Part shown: piece after piece, positions 26,346 to 35,751 of the stretch
Layout: every line of letters begins with the position of its first letter
How positions within the stretch are numbered: the stretch's first letter is position 1
DNA from: Angomonas deanei
Lineage: Eukaryota; Euglenozoa; Kinetoplastea; Trypanosomatida; Trypanosomatidae
Assembly (NCBI GenBank): GCA_903995115.1
Contig: LR877164.1
Coordinates: 434,001-498,000 of the forward strand
Direction: 5' to 3'
Length of the DNA: 64,000 nt
Made by a program: the position numbers and the translations under genes
The notes under the pieces: generated by a model
Told to the model about the DNA's origin: nothing
The model's database searches: none
The model's input: the letters and a program-made list of their open reading frames with translations, nothing else

Positions 26346-28187
26346 ATGGAGTCCGTAGAGCCGTTGGAAATCTTTTCCGCCACCAGCGCGCGGTACCGCT
26401 ATCGCGTCCCGGTTAGTATTCTTCGCGAGTTACAGTACGAAGGTTCCCGCTACAGTCGGGAGTTTGATGTAGGGGGCTGGATGTGGCGGTTCCACATTCA
26501 AGAGCGGATGGCGGAGGGAGATCGCTTTCTCGCCCTACACCTCCAGAACTGCTCGAATGGTTCTATCGCGGTACACTTCAAGTTAAGTATTGTCTGCATG
26601 GCAGACCCTTTGATGTCCAAAAGTAAAACGTTCAACTGTACCTTCAAAAAGGTGGGAAGTGCGTGGGGCCTGCATCAGTTCATTCCAATGAGCAAGTTGC
26701 TTCACCCCGACAGCGGGTTCGTGTACCGGGTGGAGGAAACGGGTGTTCGCTGCGTCGACTTTGAAGTGATTCTGCAGCTGGAGGACACGGGCGACAGGGA
26801 CGGGGCGGTGCGCTCCGTGTCGGCCAACCGAGCCGTCTCCGTGCCGTACCGCAACAACGCGTCTCGTGCCCCCAGCCGCCCACAATCCCCAGGCTTGGCG
26901 CTGATCCCCGGAGACAACAGCACTGTGGACCGTCGAGGGATGAGTCGTCCGAGCGCTAATAACTACGGCGGTCGTACGCCGTACAGGGACCCCAACGAGA
27001 ATCGTCTGGTGGTCCCCATGGATCAACTCTCCGGCGGTCGCGGGACGCAGTTGGTGCCTCACTCGCCCAACAGCGCCGTCAGGGCCACCTTGACCTACCC
27101 TTTTGACCACCTCGAAAGTTTGTGTGATATGAGCTTTGACGTCCAAGGGGTGCGGGTGAAGGCGCACCGGTGTGTGATAGCGGCCCGCATGCGTCCTCTC
27201 CTACCGGACCCCATGCTCCCGCTGCAGGTCGGCTGTATCGTCGCGATTGCCGTCCCACTAGACGTCTTCACCACCTTCTTAAAGTACGTGTACACGGAGG
27301 ACTACCCCGATGCCGGCGTGCTGCCCGCAGAGTCGCTGTTAGATTTATACTTGCTCTCCGCCGCGTGTGAGTTCTACGACCTCAGCTCCACTTGCCTCAA
27401 GTTTGTCAAACCCCTGCTGACCGCCGAGAACATTCTGCCTATCGTGTTAACCCGCTACAACGCGGCGGACGAGGTGTTGACCGCCCTTTACCTGAACATT
27501 CTCCTAGAGTTTTACGACGCCCTCATCCAGGATAAACAGTTTGAGGAGATCCCAGGGCATCTCTTCCGTCGTCTCTCCCTCATTCTCGCCCGCCGTGAGA
27601 CGGTCCCTGCGGCCCCCATCCCCGCCATGAAGAACTCTCTCGGCAAGCAGTTGGCGTGGCTGGCCGAGACAGGGGAGTACAGCGATGTGGAGTGGACGGT
27701 GGGTCCGCAGCACTACACGATTCGGGCCCATCGATATATTTTGGCCTCTCGCAGTATCGCCTTCTCCCAGGCGTTCAACCCCCGCAATCCCGCCCCACTT
27801 CCCAGTTTCACGACCAACGATTTTGACTTTTCCCTGCGAAGTTGGCAGAAGCTCTTGTGCGGCATGTATAGACGACACCTGGAGGCGGCCCGCGACTTCT
27901 CTGCGGAGGACATTGCCATCGTGTACAAGATGCACAACACGCTGGGTCTGGATGGACAGCTGAAGCGGGAGGCGGACGAGGCGCTCAGCCGCACCAACGC
28001 CCTGCGACTGTTGATTTATGCCATTAAGCACGCCATCCCTGAACTGCAGGAGAAGGCCATGACGTTTGTAGCCACCAACTTTACGGCCATGGCGAAGGAG
28101 GACCCGCAGGTGTGGGAACTGATTTCTGAACTTCCCCAGGCCGCCATCGTGTCTCTTTTTAGAACTGTAACAGAGCATCAAATTTAG
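26346..28187 (+). CDS. MATH-BTB-BACK protein with a second BTB-like half, putative CUL3 adaptor
   Basis: The 613-residue product starts with a MATH/TRAF-homology-like beta domain (residues 1-150: FHIQERMAEGDRFLALHLQ, then FELVILQLED-type strands). A proline/serine/asparagine-rich linker follows (150-245). A BTB domain begins near 253 (LCDMSFDVQGVRVKAHRCVI) and is followed by a BACK-like helical part. A second, more divergent BTB begins near 443 (YSDVEWTVGPQHYTIRAHRYIL) with another helical tail to the end. Proteins of the SPOP type bind substrate through MATH and cullin-3 through BTB. Two BTB units in one chain could mimic the dimer. The role as a ubiquitin-ligase adaptor is inferred. Confidence 0.75.
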   Translation: MESVEPLEIFSATSARYRYRVPVSILRELQYEGSRYSREFDVGGWMWRFHIQERMAEGDRFLALHLQNCSNGSIAVHFKLSIVCMADPLMSKSKTFNCTFKKVGSAWGLHQFIPMSKLLHPDSGFVYRVEETGVRCVDFEVILQLEDTGDRDGAVRSVSANRAVSVPYRNNASRAPSRPQSPGLALIPGDNSTVDRRGMSRPSANNYGGRTPYRDPNENRLVVPMDQLSGGRGTQLVPHSPNSAVRATLTYPFDHLESLCDMSFDVQGVRVKAHRCVIAARMRPLLPDPMLPLQVGCIVAIAVPLDVFTTFLKYVYTEDYPDAGVLPAESLLDLYLLSAACEFYDLSSTCLKFVKPLLTAENILPIVLTRYNAADEVLTALYLNILLEFYDALIQDKQFEEIPGHLFRRLSLILARRETVPAAPIPAMKNSLGKQLAWLAETGEYSDVEWTVGPQHYTIRAHRYILASRSIAFSQAFNPRNPAPLPSFTTNDFDFSLRSWQKLLCGMYRRHLEAARDFSAEDIAIVYKMHNTLGLDGQLKREADEALSRTNALRLLIYAIKHAIPELQEKAMTFVATNFTAMAKEDPQVWELISELPQAAIVSLFRTVTEHQI

Positions 28188-28448
28188 ATGAATAAGTGCG
28201 TAAGAGGCACGATTTGGCATTTAATCTGAAATTCTAGAATAATATTACTGTATCAAAACATTGTAGATAGACATTTTTCTTTTTTTCAACATGTTTCCAT
28301 TGTTTATTTCTTGTTTGCTCATACCTGTGGCTTTATTAGTGTGTCTAAGCGTTTTATTGATGTCTTTATTGTACTACAGGAAAGGATCTACTTCACTCCC
28401 TCGTTTTTTTTTTTTGTCAAAGTATCTATTACATTCTATTTTCTTTTA

Positions 28449-29306
28449 ATGAGCAATTCGTCCAAATGCTTGCTCTCTAGGGTGTTGATTGCGGATACAG
28501 TCGTTAACAACTGTCTTTCGCACGCGTACGTGACAGAGAAGGAAGAGGTAATGGGGGTGCTGCTAGGCACTGTAGAGGTGGTGGAGGGTGTCCCCCCTGC
28601 GAAGGTACCAGGGAGTGACGCACCGAGCGCGAAAGTTAGTAAAGTCGCCAAGGTGTGGGCCTCCTACGTCATTGACCGTAGCGTACGACTCAGCGACCGG
28701 GTGGAGGTGGCGCCGCAAATGCTAATCAATGCTACCGAGGAGGCGGAGCGGATTACGCACCTCACGAAAAGAGAGACCCGCGTGGTGGGGTGGTACCACA
28801 GCCACCCGCAGATCACACCGAACCCGTCGGTGATTGACCTCAACTCCCAGAAACAGTACCAACAGCTGGAGAGTGGTTGGGTGGGGCTCATCTTTAGCGT
28901 GTATCACTGGGACTCGAATAACCGCAACAGCAGTTACATTCATTGCTTTCAAACCGGCGCGAATGATAGACATGTGAAGGTGCCCATGGTGGTGTGCTCA
29001 CAGGCGGACCTAGGACTGCACACATTCCTCCCGTCCAACATTTGCCAAATGCTCGATGTGATGAAGCGAGAGGTGAGCACCTCAGTAGACTTTGTGTATG
29101 AACAGACCGATGGGGACTCCACCGCAGCGCTGGCGGCGTCTGGGCTGCAGCAGTATCAAATGTTCTGCCTAAGCCGTTTGATGCTAGAACCCTCCGCCAA
29201 GTTTTTAGACAAGTACTCCGTCCCAGTGCTACGGGAGGAAGTAAAGCGGCTGGAGGAGCAGGTGAAGAAAAAAAGGGGAGCATCAAATCCTACTAAAAAG
29301 TCATAG
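28449..29306 (+). CDS. BRCC36-type JAMM/MPN+ deubiquitinase
   Basis: The 285-residue product begins at ATG 28449, after a T-rich leader that was otherwise open. The JAMM zinc-metalloprotease residues are all present: a glutamate in KEEVMGVLLG, the histidine pair in WYHSHPQITPNPSVIDL with serine and aspartate at the right spacing (H-x-H-x7-S-x2-D). The sequence following, QQLESGWVGLIFSVY, is much closer to BRCC36 than to Rpn11 or CSN5. BRCC36 cleaves K63-linked ubiquitin chains and needs a pseudo-MPN partner such as ABRAXAS/KIAA0157; none is in this window. The C-terminal helix (EVKRLEEQVKKKRG) fits the coiled coil used for partner binding. Confidence 0.85.
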   Translation: MSNSSKCLLSRVLIADTVVNNCLSHAYVTEKEEVMGVLLGTVEVVEGVPPAKVPGSDAPSAKVSKVAKVWASYVIDRSVRLSDRVEVAPQMLINATEEAERITHLTKRETRVVGWYHSHPQITPNPSVIDLNSQKQYQQLESGWVGLIFSVYHWDSNNRNSSYIHCFQTGANDRHVKVPMVVCSQADLGLHTFLPSNICQMLDVMKREVSTSVDFVYEQTDGDSTAALAASGLQQYQMFCLSRLMLEPSAKFLDKYSVPVLREEVKRLEEQVKKKRGASNPTKKS

Positions 29307-29514
29307 TTTTTCCTCTGAATCAACCGACAGGAAAAGATAAAATCGAACAAACGCAAAAGAACGCGTTTTTGTCTCCATTGTATATATTCAGTCTTTCTTT
29401 GACTTCTGTAGGTACGTTCGTGAAAAAGCTGGCGATGGGTATGTCCTTTTATTGAACTATTTCTTTCTCTCCCATTTTTTTTGTTGTGATTGTGTAGCTT
29501 CCATTAACCCTAGA

Positions 29515-31734
29515 ATGTTGCTTTCTTCGCTGATTAGTGATTTGAGCACGGTGGGCGCGGAAAAGAGTACACAGCGTGTTGCCTTTCATTCACTTCTCAA
29601 AGATAGACCGTCCCCCACCACCGTAGAAGACGTGGAGCTCACCCTGCAAGGCGACGTCGAGGCTAGCAAAGTCTCGCTTCCTCAAGACAAGGTGAATCAC
29701 ACAGCGAACCCATGCTCCGTCACACGCAACACGTCGAACCCCTCTTACTCGACCCAGAATGGCCCCACCATGATAGAATCTTTTAGTGGGACGCACCCGT
29801 ACGAGAGACCCCGACCCAATTGGACAAACTCTACCCTCTACTTCGATATGCTAGACTCCCTTAGTTACGAGCAGGTGAGCCAGGTGCAGTGCTGCTACTC
29901 CCGCCAGGATACCATGGATATGGAGGCGGCGCTCGACCTCTCCCCCATCACCCAACAACCCTACTCACACGTGCTGGACGTGGAAACCCACCTTCGCAAC
30001 TCTACCTTGCTGCGGGAGATGGAGATGGAAGAGGCGAACTGCACACCGATACGGTCGACGCCCTATATGGATAGACAGTCCACCGGACAGTACTCCCAGT
30101 GTATGGGGTCTCCCAACATATCCGTCATTCCGTCTGAAAGAGAGTATCCCCCTCTGGCGACCCCACCTCGCAGGAGGGACACCGCCTGCTCCCCCATGAG
30201 AGGGTTCAACACGCCCTGCGATCCCTTAGGCGGCCCTCCGCGTCCCCGAAACTGGTCGTTGGGCGATTTTGACATTGTCGCCAAGGTCGGGGAAGGCCGG
30301 TTTGGTAAAATATATTTGGCGCAGGAACGACAAAGCGGGTTTGGGGTTGTGCTCAAGTGCATTTCAAAGGAAATGATCCTGTACAATGATCTACTGGTTC
30401 AACTGCGCCGAGAAATAGAATTGCAATCCTACGTGAGCCGGCACTGTAAGAACGCATTGAAGCTGTTCGCCTACTTTTGGGATGCCGATCGCGTGTTCTT
30501 CGTGTTAGAGTACGCCGATGGTGGTGACTTGCTGAACTTTATGAAAGTGAAGGAGATAACGACACTTCCGGAGACGCTTTTCCGGTCCATCGCGCGCGAC
30601 ATTCTCACGGCACTTTCCTTCATGCACCGTCACAACATTTACCATCGCGATATTAAACCGGAGAATATTTTAATGTGCGACGACACAGCGAAGCTGGCGG
30701 ATTTTTCGTGGTGCGTGCGCTCCATGTCGCGGAGCTACACCATCTGCGGCACGCTAGACTACCTGTCACCCGAGCAAGTGGAGCAACGCGGGGTGTCGTC
30801 CGCGTCGGATATGTGGTCCTTTGGGGTCCTGTGCTACGAGCTGCTCGTCGGCCGTGTGCCTTTCGCGGATGACTCTCCTTCGGAGACGTGCAGAAAGATT
30901 GTAAGTGGGGTGATGGAGTTTCCGGACCAACTGTCGGAGGAGGCGGCGTCTTTCCTGAGAGCCCTTCTAGTCGTGGACGAGGAGAAACGGTTGTCCGCGG
31001 CGGAAGCGCTGCAGCACACCTTCTTGAATCCCACCCCCGCTGATTCTCCTAATGTGGCAGAACCGGAAGGGGATGTGACCGAAAGGGATGCCCTCCCACC
31101 CAGTAAGTCGGAGGAGTGCTTGTCGGAGCGGTGTGTGTCGCTTCCCAGGTTCGCAGCCGTGAAGCTGTCCAAGTCGGGCAGCGGTAAACAGGGGTCCACG
31201 TCCACCTTCTTGAGTGATATCTCCCTGAGCACCAATTCCTTCACCTTCAGCCCATCCTCACTGCAGTACCCGGCGGCCGCCGCCCCACCGAGCGTCACCT
31301 CCACGGTAATCGTCAGCGACCTCACCGTCCTGTCGGCGGCCGATAAAGACATGAGTTCCGCCAATGTGTCATCCATGTCGAGCCCGTCGCCGCCGACACC
31401 GGAGTTGCGCAAGATTGACTGCCGCCGGTTTGTGGACGCCAGCGGGTATGAGGGGAAGCACTCGTTGAGCTCAGGGGGGACGGCAGGCGTTAGTGTGAGC
31501 ACAAAGGTCACGTCCAGTCAGAGTACCGAGAGAGGTCTCGACCACCCCACCACACCGCGGGTGATTTCTTCGTATCCCCTTGGAGAGGGGGCGGGAGATG
31601 CATGCGCGCTTCAGCTGCAATTTGATGACATTAGTTCAGAGCTTGACGGGAGCGAGAGGAGCATTCGCCGGATGGAAACAGAGTTAGACGGTTCCTCTCC
31701 CTGCCTTTCACCCGTTCCTTTTGTAAACTTTTAA
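29515..31734 (+). CDS. Aurora-like serine/threonine kinase with DFS in place of DFG
   Basis: The start at ATG 29515 follows a CT tract; the longer open frame to 29452 is leader. The 739-residue product has a long disordered N-terminal part, a kinase domain at about 246-504 and a serine-rich C-terminal tail of about 235 residues. The opening NWSLGDFDIVAKVGEGRFG and the activation-segment sequence TICGTLDYLSPEQVE are typical of the Aurora family. HRD is intact at 377-379 (YHRDIKPEN). The metal-binding motif is DFS at 396-398, where Aurora kinases have DFG-W. The glycine-to-serine change occurs in some active kinases, so activity is uncertain rather than excluded. Kinetoplastids have several Aurora paralogues; this long form is not obviously AUK1. 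Confidence 0.75.
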   Translation: MLLSSLISDLSTVGAEKSTQRVAFHSLLKDRPSPTTVEDVELTLQGDVEASKVSLPQDKVNHTANPCSVTRNTSNPSYSTQNGPTMIESFSGTHPYERPRPNWTNSTLYFDMLDSLSYEQVSQVQCCYSRQDTMDMEAALDLSPITQQPYSHVLDVETHLRNSTLLREMEMEEANCTPIRSTPYMDRQSTGQYSQCMGSPNISVIPSEREYPPLATPPRRRDTACSPMRGFNTPCDPLGGPPRPRNWSLGDFDIVAKVGEGRFGKIYLAQERQSGFGVVLKCISKEMILYNDLLVQLRREIELQSYVSRHCKNALKLFAYFWDADRVFFVLEYADGGDLLNFMKVKEITTLPETLFRSIARDILTALSFMHRHNIYHRDIKPENILMCDDTAKLADFSWCVRSMSRSYTICGTLDYLSPEQVEQRGVSSASDMWSFGVLCYELLVGRVPFADDSPSETCRKIVSGVMEFPDQLSEEAASFLRALLVVDEEKRLSAAEALQHTFLNPTPADSPNVAEPEGDVTERDALPPSKSEECLSERCVSLPRFAAVKLSKSGSGKQGSTSTFLSDISLSTNSFTFSPSSLQYPAAAAPPSVTSTVIVSDLTVLSAADKDMSSANVSSMSSPSPPTPELRKIDCRRFVDASGYEGKHSLSSGGTAGVSVSTKVTSSQSTERGLDHPTTPRVISSYPLGEGAGDACALQLQFDDISSELDGSERSIRRMETELDGSSPCLSPVPFVNF

Positions 31735-31961
31735 AACACACACAAACAGTTATAGATTCAAACACCTGTCCCTTTTTTTTTTATTTGTACTATTCTTTTT
31801 GTTTCACGAGTTCTAGCGTTTCCCCCGTACACTTTTCCTCCACTTTGCTTACTGCTGTAAATGGTTTATCCATCACGTTGAGACACGTTCTCCTTTCACT
31901 CTCTTTCTTTTTCGGCAGCTAAACAACAACTAAAATCGGAAACCGATTCCTATTATTAGAA

Positions 31962-32531
31962 ATGCCGCTAGATCTGGTCGGTAAACTTCACCGTACCATT
32001 TATATCACCAACGTCGGGGCGGACGATGTGGAGGACCTGGTTCAACTCATGCTGGCTCGCTGCGGTGCGGTGGAGGCGTGGGACTATGACGGGGACCGGG
32101 CGACCGTTGTCTTTCAGAGTATGAACAGTATGAGTACCGCTTTAGCGTTTGATGGGATGACATTTGTCGATTTGTCGCGTAGGATTGTGGTATGGAAGGC
32201 GTCGGACCCGCCGCCACCGGAGGCCACTTCCCAACTGCGTATTAGCGCCCCAGCCACTACTGCTCCAGTGGACGAGGCGGAACTAGAGGAAAGGCGGGCA
32301 GTCCGGCGGGAGAGGGTGGCGGCCCTCGCCGAGCTGATGGACGCCACAAAGGATGCGGCGAAAAACTCGTTGGAAGTGGATAATGCTAAAAAATTAGATG
32401 CACTGTGCTACCGTCAGTTGAAGGCATTGTGTGTGTTGACAGAATTTGCGCTGGCAAAGAAGGAGAAGGAGCTGGAAAGTGCAACCGCACAAGAGGGCGG
32501 TGGGTTGAAACGGGCGCGCCCTGTTTCCTAA
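31962..32531 (+). CDS. Small RRM-like protein
   Basis: The 189-residue product opens with a beta-alpha-beta pattern typical of an RNA recognition motif: RTIYITNVG as strand 1 (RNP2-like), a helix containing VEDLVQLMLARCG, then a strand pair DRATVVFQ as RNP1-like, and a final strand RRIVVWKAS. The aromatic RNP1 residues are weakly conserved (V-V-F). A proline linker and a long charged helix follow, ending in KRARPVS, which may be a basic nuclear signal. The N-terminus resembles RRMs of splicing-associated kinetoplastid proteins, but I cannot assign an orthologue. Confidence 0.6.
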   Translation: MPLDLVGKLHRTIYITNVGADDVEDLVQLMLARCGAVEAWDYDGDRATVVFQSMNSMSTALAFDGMTFVDLSRRIVVWKASDPPPPEATSQLRISAPATTAPVDEAELEERRAVRRERVAALAELMDATKDAAKNSLEVDNAKKLDALCYRQLKALCVLTEFALAKKEKELESATAQEGGGLKRARPVS

Positions 32532-32693
32532 AAGAAAGATAAGATATTATGCCGCTATTTTTAGCCGTTTTGGAATGTGTTTCATGCTGGCTGCACAACA
32601 TCTTTTACCACCTAAAATGACACTCTTTTCTCTTTTCGTTAATGAACATAGTATTATTGGCACAGGGACACCCCTTTTTATTTTACCCTCTCT

Positions 32694-32695
32694 AG
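32694..32695 (+). promoter_or_regulatory. Likely splice acceptor AG that fixes the start of the next gene
   Basis: A strong CT-rich tract (about 32669-32693) ends in AG here, nine bases before ATG 32704. Upstream in-frame ATGs at 32575 and 32587 would be removed from the mature mRNA if this site is used. Confidence 0.6.
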
Positions 32696-32703
32696 TTGTA
32701 TGC

Positions 32704-33717
32704 ATGTTACGCCATGTCAGAGTGGGTAGCGTACTACTCTCGAGCAGAAAGCCACTCGTCAGTGGTGTAACCATTCAGACCATGCGGTGCGCGACAGAGT
32801 CCCGCCAGGGAGGAAAGGAAACGCCTCGCTCGTTCGTGCACGATGAGAATCCCGTCGTCTCCGATACCCGACGGGAGTACGGAAAGGTCGGTTACGATTT
32901 TATAGAGAATATGCGAACCTCTAGCGCCTCGCTCAACAGCTCCCAGAACACTATTATTATCGTGTCCGTCGTGCTGGGTTGCTTGCTGGTGTATTTGGTT
33001 TACTACTTCACCACGAAGCGTTATGTTTTGACGACCAATCCTTCGCCGTTTAAGAATAGCAAATTTCAGCACTTTCCGTGCGACTTGGCGGTCATTGAGA
33101 ATAAGTGGACCCACCGTCGTTATACCGTGGAGCTGACCCCAAACGAGGAGGAGAGACGGCCGGACGGCTCCTACCCCTATCGGGATCAAGTGCTTCACAT
33201 CAACTCCCTCAAGGATAGGGTGTCCCTCTACTTGCAAAAGGTGAAGTCCTCCACGCTGGTGGAGGTAGCCAATGAAATGAAGCCCGACCGGTTCATTGAC
33301 CGCACCGGCAGCGTGGTCCCACGGTGGAGCGAGACGAACGGCTCTCGTCCTTCCCCTCCGATGGAGGTCCCCAGACTTTTCGTGGAGAGTATCGTGCGGC
33401 CAAGAGATGTACGCAACGGCTATCAGCTCGGTCAACTACCCGTGTATGAACAGACTATTCAAACCGTCGTGCGGGAGAGGGTGGTGGAACGCTACAAGCG
33501 TTGCGTGATGGCCAGGTGCCAGCCGGGTACTCGTCCGACGTTTGTGAAGGAGTACATGAAGAACGGGACAGTGGACGGCAGTGGGGTGACGTGGGGTGAG
33601 ATTGTGCCCGACTTGACGACATTCACAGAAGAAGTGTTTAATGAGGTGAAGAAGCGTATGGGCGATGATGTTTTCATTTACCAATACGGTATTTCAGCCT
33701 TGAAAAATAAACCGTAA
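32704..33717 (+). CDS. Probable mitochondrial inner-membrane protein with one membrane span
   Basis: Starting at ATG 32704, the 337-residue product begins MLRHVRVGSVLLSSRKPLVS, a basic, serine-rich, acid-free segment typical of a mitochondrial targeting presequence. A single hydrophobic span follows at about residues 85-105 (IIIVSVVLGCLLVYLVYYF), then a hydrophilic domain of about 230 residues with no family I recognise. The layout, presequence then one span then a large soluble part, is that of inner-membrane proteins facing the intermembrane space or matrix, for example subunits of respiratory or import complexes. A start at 32575 would add 43 residues but lies before the processing site. 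Confidence 0.55.
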   Translation: MLRHVRVGSVLLSSRKPLVSGVTIQTMRCATESRQGGKETPRSFVHDENPVVSDTRREYGKVGYDFIENMRTSSASLNSSQNTIIIVSVVLGCLLVYLVYYFTTKRYVLTTNPSPFKNSKFQHFPCDLAVIENKWTHRRYTVELTPNEEERRPDGSYPYRDQVLHINSLKDRVSLYLQKVKSSTLVEVANEMKPDRFIDRTGSVVPRWSETNGSRPSPPMEVPRLFVESIVRPRDVRNGYQLGQLPVYEQTIQTVVRERVVERYKRCVMARCQPGTRPTFVKEYMKNGTVDGSGVTWGEIVPDLTTFTEEVFNEVKKRMGDDVFIYQYGISALKNKP

Positions 33718-33908
33718 TCGCGGTTTTCGCACCATTATCATTATTGTGATTAATATTGTTTTTTTTTTTTCGCCATCCTATTTGAATTGTCTAATTCAAC
33801 TATTAGTGTTGTTCTACTATTTTTTCTCTCTTTTCAGTTTTAGTGCGGTTACTACGTCAGATCTGTGCCACCCGTATCTTTTTTTTTTTTAGAATCTTTC
33901 CCTATTTT

Positions 33909-34277
33909 ATGCTTTCTCTTAGCTGGGGGCGGTGGGCACCGAGGAAAAATTTATTTTTCAAGTGTAGCGGCTGCAAGCGATTGCTGCCCTCTCTTCACTT
34001 TCCCAATGTGAATGCGCCCAAACACACCCTGTTGTGTGTATCCTGTAAGAAGATGTGTGTTGGCTGCGGCATACGCCTTCCACTAGATGACTTTAAACGG
34101 AAAGACAGCTACACATGTCACCGATGCGAGGAGAAGGAATTAGTAGCGAAAGAGAATGTGTACTTTCGGTTTCCCGTTTTAAAGTATCGCGCTTGCCCGT
34201 TTAGTGTCGATGAAATGCGAAAAGAGCTGAAGAATGAAGATTCTGTTTCACCAAAGAACAAGCGAACTGTACAGTAA
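33909..34277 (+). CDS. Small zinc-binding protein with duplicated Stc1-like motif
   Basis: The product is 122 residues from ATG 33909, placed just after a T tract and AG. It carries four C-x2-C pairs arranged as two units: CSGCKRLLPSLHF ... CVSC and CVGCGIRLPLDDF ... CHRC. Each has C-x2-C, a basic/hydrophobic stretch ending in a phenylalanine, and a second C-x2-C, as in the Stc1/treble-clef family, in which Stc1 links RNAi to chromatin in fission yeast. I use that name only as a pattern match. The tail is basic. Function unknown; RNA, DNA or protein binding are all possible. Confidence 0.5.
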   Translation: MLSLSWGRWAPRKNLFFKCSGCKRLLPSLHFPNVNAPKHTLLCVSCKKMCVGCGIRLPLDDFKRKDSYTCHRCEEKELVAKENVYFRFPVLKYRACPFSVDEMRKELKNEDSVSPKNKRTVQ

Positions 34278-34533
34278 GAGCCTGAACGAAACACACTCGG
34301 ATGCAGCCCCTCGCTGTTTGTCGCATCACTTTCCATTTTTTCACATATAACTGGTTACTAAATTCCTATTCGAATTCATGGAGTTCAGGTCGTGATGACC
34401 ATTCTTTCGTTGTATCTGCGTTCCTCTTTCATTCACCTTTCCACCCCACATTTTTTTTTATTATTATTATTTCTGTAACGTCTAGTAATACATTTCTATT
34501 ACAATTCTCTCCTATCCAAAAAACGACTTCTAA

Positions 34534-35211
34534 ATGAAAAAGGGTGCCACAGCAGATCCGACGCCGATCTTTTTCTTCGTGCCGAACCTGATCGGCTACA
34601 CCCGTATTCTCTTCTCGCTACTGTCCTTCTATGTGGCGGCTAGCCACCCAGGGCTGTTCTTGTTCCTCTACACCTCCTCCTTTGTGCTGGATGCCGCTGA
34701 CGGGATGGCGGCCCGTGCGCTAGGGCAGTGCTCCCACTTTGGAAGTATACTGGACATGCTCACCGACCGTGCCTCGACGGCGGGCATGCTGGTCGTGCTG
34801 GATGGTGTGATTCAGCCGATGCCGTACATTTTCACCTTTGTGCTGGCAACTTTGTTGTTTTTAGATGTGGCGTCCCACTTTTGCCGCATGTATGCGTCGG
34901 TCTTTGTCCAAAAAGAGTCTCACAAGGACGTCTCCGATAGTATTTTCTGGCTCCTTAAAATGTACTACTCCAAGCGAAAGTTTATGGGTCTTTTGTGTGT
35001 TGGCCAGGAGTTCTCCTACATCTTTCTCTACGCCTGGCACGCGTACCGTGACGTGAGTGGTGTCAGCGACGCTCTGTGGTACGCCTTCCTGGCCTGTGCG
35101 GTTCCCAGCTTTTTGAAGCAAGTTGTCAATGTTCAACAGTTGGTGGACGGTCTGTATCACATTGGCTGCATCGATGCCCAAGAGAGACAGCAGAAGAAAA
35201 CGAAGGGATAA
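34534..35211 (+). CDS. PIS: CDP-diacylglycerol-inositol 3-phosphatidyltransferase (PI synthase)
   Basis: The 225-residue polytopic protein contains the complete CDP-alcohol phosphatidyltransferase motif D-x2-D-G-x2-A-R-x8-G-x3-D-x3-D at residues 53-78 (D53, D56, G57, R61, G70, D74, D78). The preceding FVPNLIGYTRILFSL and the later SHFCRMYA segment are typical of eukaryotic phosphatidylinositol synthases, as is the length. It joins myo-inositol to CDP-diacylglycerol in the ER or Golgi membrane and so supplies PI lipids and GPI anchors, which are abundant at kinetoplastid surfaces. Four to six membrane helices are visible. The C-terminus is lysine-rich (QQKKTKG). Confidence 0.88.
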   Translation: MKKGATADPTPIFFFVPNLIGYTRILFSLLSFYVAASHPGLFLFLYTSSFVLDAADGMAARALGQCSHFGSILDMLTDRASTAGMLVVLDGVIQPMPYIFTFVLATLLFLDVASHFCRMYASVFVQKESHKDVSDSIFWLLKMYYSKRKFMGLLCVGQEFSYIFLYAWHAYRDVSGVSDALWYAFLACAVPSFLKQVVNVQQLVDGLYHIGCIDAQERQQKKTKG

Positions 35212-35751
35212 GTAGCCGAATAGCGGTTCTCATTTTTGTAGGTATCGTACATTGTGACCAGGCCTATTAGAACCCTTTCGTTGGCGGCCAAATGCATACC
35301 TCATCTCCTCGAAAGGAATGTTTATTTTGTTTGTTTGTTTGATTGCGCTTTTTAATTTTATTTTTTCCGTTGCACACGGTTGTAAGTATAAACATATCGA
35401 AAAGTAAGCACCAATCATAATGAGGAACGAAGTCCAATTTAGAAAAAAAGAATGATATACTCTACTTGTTATAACGCTTTTTTTTTTTTTTTTTAAAGGA
35501 TGATATCCCCCCAAATGAACTGAAATCACAACACCCCTTTTCTTCTGCTCTCCAGTAGTAGGTGAAGAATCCATTTCTTCTTTTTAAACAGAAAGCAATA
35601 CAAAACACCAATTGTGAAGTTGAACACTCGACCGAGTAATTCATCGTTTTTTTCGTCATACCGTTTTTTTTTTCCCGGCACATTTAACTTTGATAAAATC
35701 ATTGTAGTATATTCGTATTTTTTTTTTTTTTTTGCGTGTGTTTGATCCTAT
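35212..35751 (+). promoter_or_regulatory. Long spacer before the coiled-coil gene
   Basis: No gene is visible in these 540 bases. T-only tracts lie at about 35479-35494, 35663-35673 and 35719-35733. The last of these has no AG between it and the ATG at 35752, so splicing probably uses an upstream AG (near 35705-35706). If the first AG after the last T tract were used (inside codon 4 of the open frame), the next ATG, at 35776, would become the start. Confidence 0.45.

Noticed and set aside
26346-29306. A functional ubiquitin operon (MATH-BTB next to BRCC36)
   Set aside because: Neighbouring genes in kinetoplastid clusters usually have unrelated roles, and the genes between and around them are unrelated.
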